DNA from: Triticum aestivum
Lineage: Eukaryota > Streptophyta > Magnoliopsida > Poales > Poaceae
Length of the DNA: 64,000 nucleotides
Direction: 5' to 3'
NCBI RefSeq assembly: GCF_018294505.1
Contig: NC_057811.1
Coordinates: forward strand, 401,358,491-401,422,490
A program made the position numbers and the translations under genes. How positions within the stretch are numbered: position 1 is the stretch's first letter; the number at the start of each line of letters is the position of its first letter. Below are positions 35,401 through 45,600 of this stretch, piece by piece. A model generated the notes under the pieces. That model was not told the origin of the DNA, made no database searches, and was given only the letters and a program-made list of their open reading frames with translations.

Positions 35401-35453
35401 CATGAAAAAAAAGTTCGTCCAAACTTATCAACATGGGATCTAGTTTTGAAGAT

Positions 35454-35875
35454 CTCGACGCGAGGAATCCAATGGTGAAAATGGTTCGAGATTTGGACGC
35501 ACGGTTTAAGAGATAAAACATTTTAAATAAACGGATCTACAAAAAAGAGAAAACTCCCAGGTTGCGACAAGTGGCGCGCTGCATGGGTGCCACTTGTCGC
35601 GACCTGGGAAAGTGAAGTGTTCTTTGCAACGAGTACTCCTCAATTAGTGATTTCGCTGGAATGCTCGAGACCAGCGTTTATAGGGGCTGAGCAGATGGGC
35701 CTGTGTTTTCTGGGCTGGGCTGGGCTGCACCGATGACTTGATGAGTAGTAGTAAAAAAAATGTTTGAATTTGGAGGGCATGCGTGTGTATATATATAGAT
35801 GAGTGTTTTGCGTTAGTACTGCGTTAAAAAAAAAGGTGGGAGACAAGCAAAGGCTGCCGATCGAACAGAACAGCT
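35454..35875 (+). repeat. Left arm of large inverted repeat
   Basis: 422 bp that reappear, inverted, at 36078-36498 with only a handful of differences and a 1-bp length change. The outer 160 bp belong to the repeat element on the left and include their own 21-bp stem hairpin at about 35553-35609 (TCCCAGGTTGCGACAAGTGG with its inverse). The inner part includes TATATATATAG, (GGGCT)n and a poly-A run. Confidence 0.95.
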
Positions 35876-36077
35876 GCATTGGTTCCTTCGGCGGGAGGAG
35901 GGGTCGATTCCATTCCTTGAACCGGGCCACCTCCTTTTCCGAGCGAGGACGCCGTGCTTCCAAGCCACTGCTACCACTACGTGCGGAAAACAAGCAAGCA
36001 CATGCAGCAGTAGGGTTCGGCGTTCACGAGGCCGGCGCGCCGGCGAGGTGGCCGCCTTTACACAACACGCGGCGGCG
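35876..36077. other. Spacer (loop) of the inverted repeat
   Basis: 202 bp, GC-rich, unique within the window. It contains GGCCGGCGCGCCGGCG (about 36031) and no ORF that is independent of the arms. Open frames crossing arm and loop on both strands encode the same C-terminal peptide because the arms are inverted copies. Confidence 0.8.
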
Positions 36078-36498
36078 AGCTGTTCTGTTCGATCGGCAGC
36101 CTTTGCTTGTCTCCCACCTTTTTTTTAACACAGTACTAACGCAAAACACTCATCTATATATATACACACGCATGCCCTCCAAAATCAAACATTTTTTTTA
36201 CTACTACTCATCAAGTCATCGGTGCAGCCCAGCCCAGCCCAGAAAACACAGGCCCATCTGCTCAGCCCCTATAAACGCTGGTCTCGAGCATTCCAGCGAA
36301 ATCACTAATTAAGGAGTACTCGTTGCAAAGAACACTTCACTTTCCCAGGTCGCGACAAGTGGCACCCATGCAGCGCGCCACTTGTCGCAACCTGGGAGTT
36401 TTCTCTTTTTTGTAGATCCGTTTATTTAAAATGTTTTATCTCTTAAACCATGCGTCCAAATCTCGAACCATTTTCATCATTGGATTCCTCGCGTCGAG
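36078..36498 (-). repeat. Right arm of large inverted repeat
   Basis: Reverse complement of 35454-35875. It ends at CGTCGAG (36498), where apparently unique sequence upstream of the RING gene's 3' side begins. It is oriented as a copy of the left arm placed head to head. Confidence 0.95.
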
Positions 36499-36976
36499 GG
36501 CGGATTACGTTTGCTGCGACGCCGCGCATCTCCGCTCCGTACTCCTCCCCTTCACGTCGCGACGCATACGTGCGAACGGCAACGCCACTTCCATACGCAA
36601 AGCTGCGGGGCAACATGGGCCGCCGGCCTATCTTCGAACGGTAGAAAGGTCCCGCTGACCTTCGCCGGGCAGAGTCAACACTCGGGTGACACTATCTCAA
36701 GCGCCACGCCTCGTGCAGAGCAAGAAACGCACGAGTTCAGTTGGCTTTGAGTATTTGCCCCCACTTTGTTTGGGATTTTCTCATTTCGTTTCACTTCAGA
36801 TTCAGGATGGTCCAGTGCCAGCAGAGTGCATAAACCTGCCCTGTCTCGTCAGAAACAGAGTTTCTCAAATGGAACTTTGCTGGAAGAATCGGCAAAAGGC
36901 ACAAATTTGATCTCGAGGCGAAACTATTTTACAAAGTGAACTATTTTTAAAAGTATTTCACCCAGTTGACCTCTAA
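36499..36976. other. Low-copy intergenic sequence
   Basis: Only short open frames without recognisable domains. No LTR or TIR terminus was found. It may include the far 3' flank of the RING gene. Confidence 0.5.
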
Positions 36977-37146
36977 TGTGTAGCGCCTGACAGTAAGGCG
37001 CTGCACTTTATTGTGCAGCGTGCGTCTAACACTCAGGCGCCACACCTGTGCAGCGTCCGACAGCTAGGCGCTGCACTACACTGTGTAGCGCCTAGCTGTA
37101 AGGAGCTGCATAGTAGAGTGCAGCGCGTAGCTGTTAGGCTCTGCAC
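36977..37146. repeat. Palindromic GCAGCGCC/GGCGCTGC repeat cluster
   Basis: About six alternating half-sites (TGTAGCGCCTGACAGTAAGG, then GGCGCTGCAC, and so on) spaced 25-35 bp apart, each pair able to form a short hairpin. It lies in the 3' flank of the RING gene, about 475 bp beyond its stop. Confidence 0.75.
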
Positions 37147-37620
37147 AAAAGGGTCAGCGGTGTGAAATATTTTCAGAAACAATTCAGCTTGTGAAATACT
37201 TTTGCTTTGAGGTCAATTTTGCCGGAAGAATTGTCCAGTTTGGATTGTTTCTCCTTCCAGGATGATCAGTAATTGCTGGAAGAACTTTGCTGAATTTTGG
37301 GTGGCTACGCCGCTAGATACAGATATCGTTCAGCGACAGAGTGGAGGACTCGTCATTGATTCTTAGTCCTTCTCTTTGCATTCCATTGGAAAAGAACAGA
37401 CTCATCGGATTGGATGATTGCATCTACATACACCATTATTCGAATTTAAAATGCACCTTATTCGTATCATTCTGTATGAAAAAAACCCCGCCAATTCACA
37501 TCGATTTCATGCCGCTCCCCTTCATGATCAAAAAGAATTTCTGCAACACACCGAGCTACCGCAAATGTACCGGCACCACAATGCCTAATCCATGAAGCAA
37601 ATTACTGATCTCTTTAGTCA
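37147..37620. other. 3' flank of the RING-H2 gene
   Basis: AT-rich, without TE termini. It probably includes the 3' UTR of the minus-strand gene; an exact polyadenylation site cannot be fixed by eye. Confidence 0.4.
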
Positions 37621-38535
37621 TCATTCAGCAGGATGACCGGCGGCGATGCCGAACCTGTCGCCGTTGGCATCGGCATCGGCATCGCCGGCGGCCCGCCTGG
37701 CCTTCCACTTCTCGTACTCGGGGTCGTCGGTGGGCAGCTCGTGGCGGCACAGCGGGCAGGTGTTGCGGATGGCGAGCCACGGCAGGATGCAGGCGTCGTG
37801 GTAGAGGTGCGCGCACGGCAGCCTCCGGGCCCCCTCGCCGGCCTCGATGCCGTCCTTGCACACCGCGCACTGCGCGCAGCCCCGGACCGCGACCACCACC
37901 GTCGGGAGGCCCTCCACGGCGGCCTTCGCGGCCGCCCGCCCGCCCTTGGCCGGGGCCTCGTGCTCCGCCTCCGCGGCCATCTGCCCGAACAGCATGTCGT
38001 CGTCGTCGGCGCCGTCGAGGAAATACGTCTCGATGCCCCCGACGCCGACGTCGTCGACGTCCTCGTCGATCAAGAGGCTCCCCAGGTTGTTGGCGGCGAG
38101 GAGCACCTCCCACTCGAGGCTCCGCGGCGCGGGGGGCTGGGCCTCCTCGTGGCCCCGGGCGGCGACCTGCTCCCACTCGTCGGCGTCGCTCAGCGCGAGG
38201 TCCCAGCGCTGGTGCGCGTCGTGCTCCTCCAGCTGCAGGCAGTCCCAGCAGAGCGGCAGGCCGGGCTCGTCCGGCGCCACCGCCCAGTCGGCGCCGTAGT
38301 CCTCGTCGTGGAAGTCGAGGCCGAGGAACGCCGCGGCGGTCTCCTGCCGGGCGGCGACGCAGCGGTCCATGCGGCGGGGAGGGAAGAAGGGCGCGGCGTC
38401 GGAGTCGGAGTCGGAGAGGAGGGAGGGGAAGGGCGGCCAGAAGGAGGGGAAGGTGAGGGCGGAGGAGGAGGCGGCGGGGTCGTCGTCGCCGGCGAGCGGG
38501 AGGAGGAGGTGGTGGGAGAGCGAATTATTCGCCAT
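37621..38535 (-). CDS. RING-H2 E3 ubiquitin-protein ligase, 304 aa, intronless (CIP8/BCA2-like group)
   Basis: Predicted E3 ligase that would bring an E2-ubiquitin conjugate to a substrate. The C-terminal RING-H2 is complete: C223, C226, C241, H243, H246, C249, C260 and C263 (C-x2-C-x14-C-x-H-x2-H-x2-C-x10-C-x2-C), including the usual Pro-Leu before the last Cys and Trp253 of the E2-binding face. Upstream are LCWDCL (residues 95-100), a conserved WEVLLAANNL segment (142-151), an acidic stretch (157-181) and GLPTVVV (209-215), an arrangement typical of plant CIP8/RING1-like ligases. There is no signal peptide or membrane span, so it is probably nuclear or cytosolic. The start chosen is MANNSLSHH at 38535. 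The frame stays open 148 codons upstream, but that part is G-rich leader-like sequence. Codon use is very GC-rich, normal for single-exon grass genes. It is the only convincing host gene here; its substrate is unknown. Confidence 0.9.
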   Translation of the reverse strand: MANNSLSHHLLLPLAGDDDPAASSSALTFPSFWPPFPSLLSDSDSDAAPFFPPRRMDRCVAARQETAAAFLGLDFHDEDYGADWAVAPDEPGLPLCWDCLQLEEHDAHQRWDLALSDADEWEQVAARGHEEAQPPAPRSLEWEVLLAANNLGSLLIDEDVDDVGVGGIETYFLDGADDDDMLFGQMAAEAEHEAPAKGGRAAAKAAVEGLPTVVVAVRGCAQCAVCKDGIEAGEGARRLPCAHLYHDACILPWLAIRNTCPLCRHELPTDDPEYEKWKARRAAGDADADANGDRFGIAAGHPAE

Positions 38536-38985
38536 TGGTGGCAGCGGCCCAAAGGCAGGGTGGGGGTGGGGGTGGGGTGGGGACGTTTGCGCTGCCGGTG
38601 CGGTGCTGCTCGCTCGCTCTCCCTCTCTTTGCCCTGTTTGCTTTCGTCCACTCGCTGCGCCGCGCTTCGCCTGGCTTTTGTTTTGTTTTATTTTCTCCCC
38701 TACCTTTTGTGCGCGCTTTAAAATTGGGATGGGATGGGATGGGATGGGTTTGGGTTGGGTTGGTGTACCGGACGTCCGGCGCCGGCGACGGGAACGAGGC
38801 GGGCGTGCACGACGCGACGCGACGTCTGCAGGTGAGCAACGGGTCCGTTGTGCTCGCTCGCTCCTGGGCCGAAACGACGCCCGCCAAGTAGGCTCAGCGC
38901 CAGCCCTACGTACTCGCAAAAACAAAAACAAAAAAAATCTGGCCCTAAGTCTCTCTCTCTTTTTTTTTATAAAAAACATTTATGA
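38536..38985 (-). promoter_or_regulatory. 5' leader and likely promoter of the RING-H2 gene
   Basis: Upstream of the start are a (GGGGT)n stretch (38558-38582), CT-rich leader on the plus strand, and a (GGGAT)4-GGGTTTGGGTTGGG run at 38726-38762. On the minus strand a TTTATAAAA motif (about 38966-38974) with an adjacent CT repeat could be a TATA region some 430 bp upstream. The function of these motifs is inferred. Confidence 0.35.
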
Positions 38986-39662
38986 CGTTTTTTTAGAAAG
39001 GAGGCGCTTGCCTGGTCTTAAACTGAGGCCCTTAGAAATCCGACACGCCCGCCAAAGTGCAACAGGGTTTAGCGAAACAACACAGCAAAACGGATACAAG
39101 CCCCAACGCGGGTACATAGCGAGGCAGCGCTAACGAAGACGCTAAAGAAAAAAAAACTAAAGGCCATTGGGCAAGCGAGGGGCGGCGTCCTGCCGGTGGT
39201 GTCCCCTAAAAACCTTCATGACATGCTTTATTGATTGGCAAAATGGGCACATCATCTGCCAGAAGATCATCAAGAATACCCCCCCCCCCCCACACACACA
39301 AGTTGCCTCCACCTTGCATATGCTTTGCTTTCTATGCCTGTCTTGTTTTTTAATAAAAAACCTTCATGACTTTTTTTAAAGGAGGAGTTTGCCCGGCCTT
39401 AAGCTGAAGCCCTTACAAATCCGACACGTCTGTCAAAGTGCAACAAGGTTTAGCGAAACAACACAGCAAAGCGGATACAAGCCTGAAGGCGGGTGCATAG
39501 TGACGCAACGCTAACGAAGACGATAAAGAAAAAAACTAAAGGCTATCGGGGTAGTGAGGGGCGGCGTCCTGCCGGTGGTGTTCCCAAAAAACCTTCATGA
39601 CGTGCTTTATTGATTGGCAAAATGGGCATATCGTCTGCCAGAAGATCATCAAGAATAACCCC
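38986..39662. repeat. Direct tandem duplication, period 379 bp
   Basis: 38986-39288 recurs at 39365-39662 with moderate divergence. Shared blocks include AGTGCAACA(A/G)GGTTTAGCGA, GGGGCGGCGTCCTGCCGGTG and TGCTTTATTGATTGGC. Each copy ends in a C-rich run (39281-39291 and 39659-39675). Possibly two tails of one non-LTR or unclassified repeat; not recognised. Confidence 0.8.
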
Positions 39663-40754
39663 CCTCCCCCCACCCCCGAAAAAAAGCAGCCGCAAAAAAA
39701 ACCCTCCCCTTGCACATCTAGCTAGTATATGCACCACAATATTACTCTCCCTAGAGGTAAACTAAAAAACTTACATGACCAAAATTGCGAGCAAAAACCT
39801 TCTTCATATAAAGCTGTTGTCGGCCTCGCCAAGTTGCCTCAACCTTGCATATGCTTTGCTTTCGATGCCATACAGTCATGTTATTCTCTTAGAAAACACA
39901 CGGGGGAGATAGTTAGGTTAGAGATGTGTCCTCTTAAGATCGGTCGATATGTTGAGATTTGTCAAGGTATGCCGGTGTGTTCTCTTAAGATCAGCGGATA
40001 TGAGTCGGTGAGCCCGGAGAGTTAGGTTAGAGATGTATGATATCTCAGTAGATATGGGTGTTTTTGTAAATTTCCCTCAGTTTTCGAAACCAAGGCATCA
40101 ATCTGCAGAGGTGTGGTTGCCCTGCAACAGTATAATATTCTGCAATCCAAATAAAACTTCACTTGTGTCCCCAACAAAGTTATCAAGGGGTGTCAACCTT
40201 ACTAGTCTTGCTAGTTGCACAAGATAATTAGAAGATAATGTGGTATTTTTTTGTATTTTAGGAATAGAACAAAACTAAAAATAAAAGTACTTGTAAAAAT
40301 TGTTGGAAGGCGATTCTTATCTAAAATCTGGACCGGAGTTCATAGGTTCACAAAGTGCATCTATCCAATACATAAAAGTGCGATATGTAAACATGATATA
40401 GTATCAAACCCTAGGTTGCCGAATCTTTCACGAATTAGGGGTGGATCAAGAGGAACACTAAATCACAAGGGAAACACAAGAAATCACAAACACAACCACT
40501 CATGGATATAGATCCAATCACACATGTTCTCTCTCCACAAATGCACACAACAGTCACAAGATCGACAAACAGTAAGTAAGTAGATAGGGCAGTTCTTCCC
40601 AAATCCACTAGGGAGATAAGGTCTTCAGAGGTGGATAGTCTTCCAAATCTCTAAGAGAGATGGGGCCTTAAACCAAGATGGATCTTCTCCAAAGGAGGCC
40701 TTGATCTCAAAAGGACTGATAGATGAACAAAGGCCTCTCAAATTTAGTTTAATA
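39663..40754. other. Intergenic, no gene recognised
   Basis: Contains a loose repeat at about 39918-40035 (two copies of TGTTCTCTTAAGATC-like text and of AGTTAGGTTAGAGATGT). From 40240 on it is AT-rich repeat-like sequence with no visible termini. Only short shadow ORFs. Confidence 0.5.
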
Positions 40755-40884
40755 CTCACTCCGTCCTAAAATAAGTGTCTCAACGTTACTACAACTATGT
40801 ACTAAAGTTAATACAAAGTGAGACATTTATTTTGTTGTACTAAAGTTAGTACAAAATGAGACATTTATTTTAAGACAGAGGGAG
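40755..40884. mobile_element. Stowaway MITE, 130 bp
   Basis: Ends CTCACTCCGTCCTAAAATAAGTGTCT and AGACATTTATTTTAAGACAGAGGGAG, written here only as boundaries, with flanking TA at 40753-40754 and 40885-40886. An internal repeat (ACTAAAGTTA-GTACAAA) occurs twice. Confidence 0.9.
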
Positions 40885-40954
40885 TATGTTTTTATAACCC
40901 TAATGAGGAGGTTGGGGATGAATATTTATATTCTAAGAGGGAAAAGAGGGATAC

Positions 40955-41220
40955 ATGGCCTCTCCGGCCGAACTCCTCGCAGGCAGGGTCCGGATGTCCG
41001 GACAGCTAGCAGGATGTCCGACAATTGACAGACCGGATGTTCGAGCTGGTGTTCAAACATCGGTCGGATGTCCGACCAGCAGTTCAAATGTCCGGCTTGA
41101 GGGACGAACCTTCTATTGCCTAGCTGGATGTCCAGGCTGGGTACGGACAAGCAGGCCGGAAGGTTATCCAGGGAGCCTTTTTGTTCGGACTTGAGTCTGG
41201 ATGTCCGGCCTCAGTGCATG
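40955..41220. repeat. Cluster of GGATGTCCGG-type motifs
   Basis: About nine copies of (C)GGATGTCCG(G) or close variants between 40991 and 41208, irregularly spaced at 20-40 bp. Probably part of an unnamed retroelement LTR. No coding sense seen. Confidence 0.6.
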
Positions 41221-42652
41221 GTCGACCTTCGCTTCTTCTCCTTATTTTTTGTGATGGCTCTTCTTTCTCTTGTTACTCTTCTTCCGCCATGGCTCGGACT
41301 TGTTCCCTTGCTTCTCCATGGTTGCTCCCTTGGTACTTGAGTATGCATAGGGTCTCTGTTTTAGGCAGTATATGTTGGGGAACGTAGTAATTTCAAAAAA
41401 AAATCCTACGCACACGCAAGATCTATCATGGTGAGCATAGCAACGAGAGAGGAGAGTGTAGTCCACGTACCCTCGTAGACCGTAAGCGGAAGCGTTATGA
41501 CAACGCGGTTGATGTAGTCGTACGTCTTCATGATCCGACCGATCCTAGTACCGAAAGTACAGCACCTCCGCGATCTGCACACGTTCGGCTCGGTGACGTC
41601 CCACGAACTCTCGATCCAGCTGAGTGTCGAGGGAAAGCTTCGTCAGCACGACGGCGTGATGACGGTGATGATGAAGCTACCGGCGCAGGGCTTCGCCTAA
41701 GCACTGCAACGATATGACCGAGGTGGATTATGATGGAGGGGGGCACCGCACATGGCTAAGAGATCAACTTGTGTGTCTATGGGGTGCCCCCTCCCCCGTA
41801 TATAAAGGAGTGGATGAGGGGGAGGGCCCTCTCATGGCGCGCCCAAGGGGGGAGTCCTACTCCCGGGAGTAGGATTCCCCTGATGTCTACTATGCAACAT
41901 TCTTCTTGTAGACGTTGTTGGGCCTCCAAGTGCAGAGGTTTGTAGGATAGTAGCAAATTTCCCTCAAGTGGATGACCTAAGGTTTATCAATCCGTGGGAG
42001 TCGTAGGTTGAAGATGGTCTCTCTCAAACAACCCTGCAACCAAATAACAAAGAGTCTCTTGTGTCCCCAACACACCCAATACAATGGTAAATTGTATAGG
42101 TGCACTAGTTCGGCGAAGAGATGGTGATACAAGTGCAATATAGATGGTAGATATAGGTTTTTGTAATATGAAAATATAAAAACAGCAAGGTAACTAATGG
42201 TGAAAGTGAGCACAAACGGTATTGCAATGCGTTGAAACAAGGCCTAGGGTTCATACTTTCACTAGTGCGAGTTCTCTCAACAATAATAACATAATTGGAT
42301 CATATAACTATCCCTCAACATGCAACAAAGATTCACTCCAAAGTCACTAATAGCGGAGAACAAACGAAGAGATTATTGTAGGGTACGAAACCACCTCAAA
42401 GTTATTCTTTCTGATCGATCTAGTCAAGAGTCCGTAGTAAAATAACACGAAGCTATTCTTTTCGTTCGATCTATCATAGAGTTTTTACTAGAATAACACC
42501 TTAAGATGCAAATCAACCAAAACCCTAATGTCACCTAGATACTCCAATGTCACCTCAAGTATCCGTGGGTATGATTATATGATATGCATCACACAGTCTC
42601 AGATTCATCTATTCAACCAACATAAAGAACTTCAAAGAGTGCCCCAAATTTT

Positions 42653-45600
42653 TGTAACGCCCACGATGCGGCTATATCTCCCACGTGTCGAGGCACGACT
42701 TAGAGGCATAACCGCATAGTGGTTTTGTCGCAAGAAGGGTCATCTTCACACAAACCCATGTAATGAACAAGAATGGGATAAAGAGTTGGCTTACAATCGC
42801 CACTTCACACAATACATAAATATAATTCATACATCATCCAAAATACACACATAGACCGACTACGGTCAAGATCCAAATGAAAATAAGATAACCCCAAATG
42901 CTAGATCCCCGATCGTCCCAACTGGGCTCCACTACTGATCATCAGGAAAAGACACATAGTAACGACCACGTTCCTCATCGAACTCCCACTTGAGATCGAT
43001 CCCATCATCTGCACTGGCATCGTCGGCACCTGCAACTGGTTTGGTAGAATCTGTGAGTCACGAGGACTCAGCAATCTCACACCCGCGAGATCAAGACTAT
43101 TTAAGCTTATAGGAAAGGATGGTGTAATGAGGTGGAGCTGCAGCAGGCAAAAATCATATATGGTGGCTAACATACGCAAAAGAGAGCGAGAAGAGAAGCA
43201 ACGGAACGGTCGTCATCTAGTAATGACCAAGAAGTGATCCTGAACTCCTACTTACGTCATTCATAACTCAAGCCGTGTCCACTTCCCGGACTCCGTCGAG
43301 AAGAGACCATCACGGCTACACACGCAGTTGATGTATTTTAATTGGGTCAAGTGACAAGTTCTCTACAACCGGACATTAACAAATTCCCATCTGCCTCATA
43401 ACCGCGGGCACGGCTTTCGAAAGATAATACCCTGCAGGGGTGTCCCAACTTAGCCCATCATAAGCTCTCACGGTCAACGAAGGATAAACCTTCTCCCGGA
43501 AAGATCCGATCAGTCTCGGAATCCCGGTTTACAAGACATTTCGACAATGGTAAAACAAGACCAGCAAAGCCACCCGAATGTGCCGACAAATCCCGATAGG
43601 AGCTGCACATATCTCGTTCTCAGGGCACACCGGATTGTCCAAGCTTCCGATAGGCCAGACCAGAGTTGCCCCTGGTGGCCACCGGCGACTGACAGGTTGG
43701 ACCAATACTCAGAGGAGCACTGGCCCGGGGGTTTAAAATAAAGATGACCCTCGGGCTCGCGAAAACCCGGGGGAAAAGGCTTAGGTGGCAAATGGTAAAA
43801 CCAAGGTTGGGCCTTGCTGGAGGAGTTTTATTCAAGGCGAACTGTCCAGGGGGTCCCATAAATCACCCGACCGCGTAAGGAACGCAAACTCAAGGAACAT
43901 AATACCGGTATGACAGAAACTAGGGCGGCAAGAGTGGAACAAAACACCAGGCATAAGGTCGAGCCTTCCACCCTTTACCAAAATATATAGATGCATTAAT
44001 TAAATAAGAGATATTGTGATATCCCAACATATCCATGTTCCGACATGGAACAAACTTCAACTTCACCTGCAACTAGCAACGCTATAAGAAGGGCTGAGCA
44101 AAAGCGGTAACTTAGCCAAACAACGGTTTGCTAGGACAGGATGGTTAGAGGCTGACATGGCAATATGGGAGGCATGATATAGCAAGTGATAGGTAGCGCA
44201 GCATGGCAATAGAACGAACAACTAGCAAAGCAAAGATAGAAGTGATTTCGAGGGGTGGTCATCTTGCCTGCAAGGTTCTCAGAGTTGTCGAAAGCTTGAT
44301 CCTCGTAAGCGTACTCAACAGGTTCCTCGTTCACGAACTCGTCTCCCAGCTCTACCCAAGACAAGAGCATAAGCAACGGAACCACAATCAATCACGAGAA
44401 ATGCACAAGCAACATGATGCAAAATATGTATGATATGCAAGATATGATATGCTATTCATATGCGTGCTCCGGAAGAAAAATGATGAACAAGGCAGTAACT
44501 TGGAAAACCAAGCATGCCACTGTAAAGATGAGATGATTTCGGTCGAAATCGATATAAAGATCACCGGAAACGGATGTACGGTTTGCAAATGGCAAGCAAA
44601 ACAAGAATGACACGAATCTGTGATCAACAGCATGATAGCACTTAAAATGCAACAAGTAACAAAGCTACAGCACTCCAACATAGCAACAAAGCATATGGCA
44701 GTAATCTACAGGAGATGATTGACAAAAGATGAACACTGAGCTATGGCTAGATCACAACATAACAATCTCAAACAAGCATGGCAAAAGTGCAAAAGATAAC
44801 AGGATCACAGACTTAGTGAAATTACTGGACATGCAGAAAACAGCATCAGATAGCAATGTTCAGAGCACGAAATCAACATGCTACAGGAACTTAACATAGT
44901 AAAACAAGGCATTGCAGTATTCTACTAAATGCATATGACAAAAGTCCCTTACTGATCATAAGCCAAAAAGGACGAGAAGATATGATGGCAAGCATGTAAA
45001 CATAGAAAGTTTCGTTATCAGGTTTCAGACTTAGCAAAAAACAGAGCATGGCAGAAATAATAATATGAAGGCCTCTTAGTGAGCTTGATGCACTCACCAT
45101 AAAGAAATTCATGTCAAAACAATCATACCTACAGAAAGATGGCATGTTTATGAAGGTATCCATGGAAAGAAAAAAAGCATAGCATGTATGGATCAACTAC
45201 AACAAGCTTGGCAAAAATGAATATCACGTAAACAATCTGCCAGAAATATTTTATAGCAAAAGTACAGCAAGATTGAGTCATGCTATGGCCCTCCATAATT
45301 GCAAACAAGGGAAGGAATGGATCAATTACAACTATATATAAAAATAATCCTTACTGAACATCTCCAAAATATGCATGGATCTCTCTATAGCATCAAGTTT
45401 ACATGGCAACAAAATAACAGCAGACAAAGACTTGGAGAAATCACTCTCTGAAATCAGAAACATTACGGGGCCTAGTTTGCATGCTTGTGCTAGTCACCAC
45501 AGAGATCACAAAAATACATGGCATATTCCACTAGAAAGATGGAATGGCATACAATAAAACACATGTAGAGCTCATGCCCATAAGATGCACAGATTAAAAG

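Noticed and set aside
35640..36312. Two ORFs on opposite strands sharing a C-terminal peptide
   Set aside because: They read the two arms of the inverted repeat; the shared peptide reflects the DNA palindrome.
37633..38721. 362-codon plus-strand ORF opposite the RING gene
   Set aside because: Antisense shadow of a GC-rich coding region; the minus frame has a complete RING-H2 motif.
38726..38762. Interstitial telomere repeat
   Set aside because: GGGAT/GGGTTT runs are short and do not match the plant TTTAGGG repeat.
38536..38979. N-terminal extension of the RING protein by 148 codons
   Set aside because: The extension is low-complexity Arg/Pro/Thr sequence from a G-rich leader; Met at 38535 starts a conserved-looking N-terminus.
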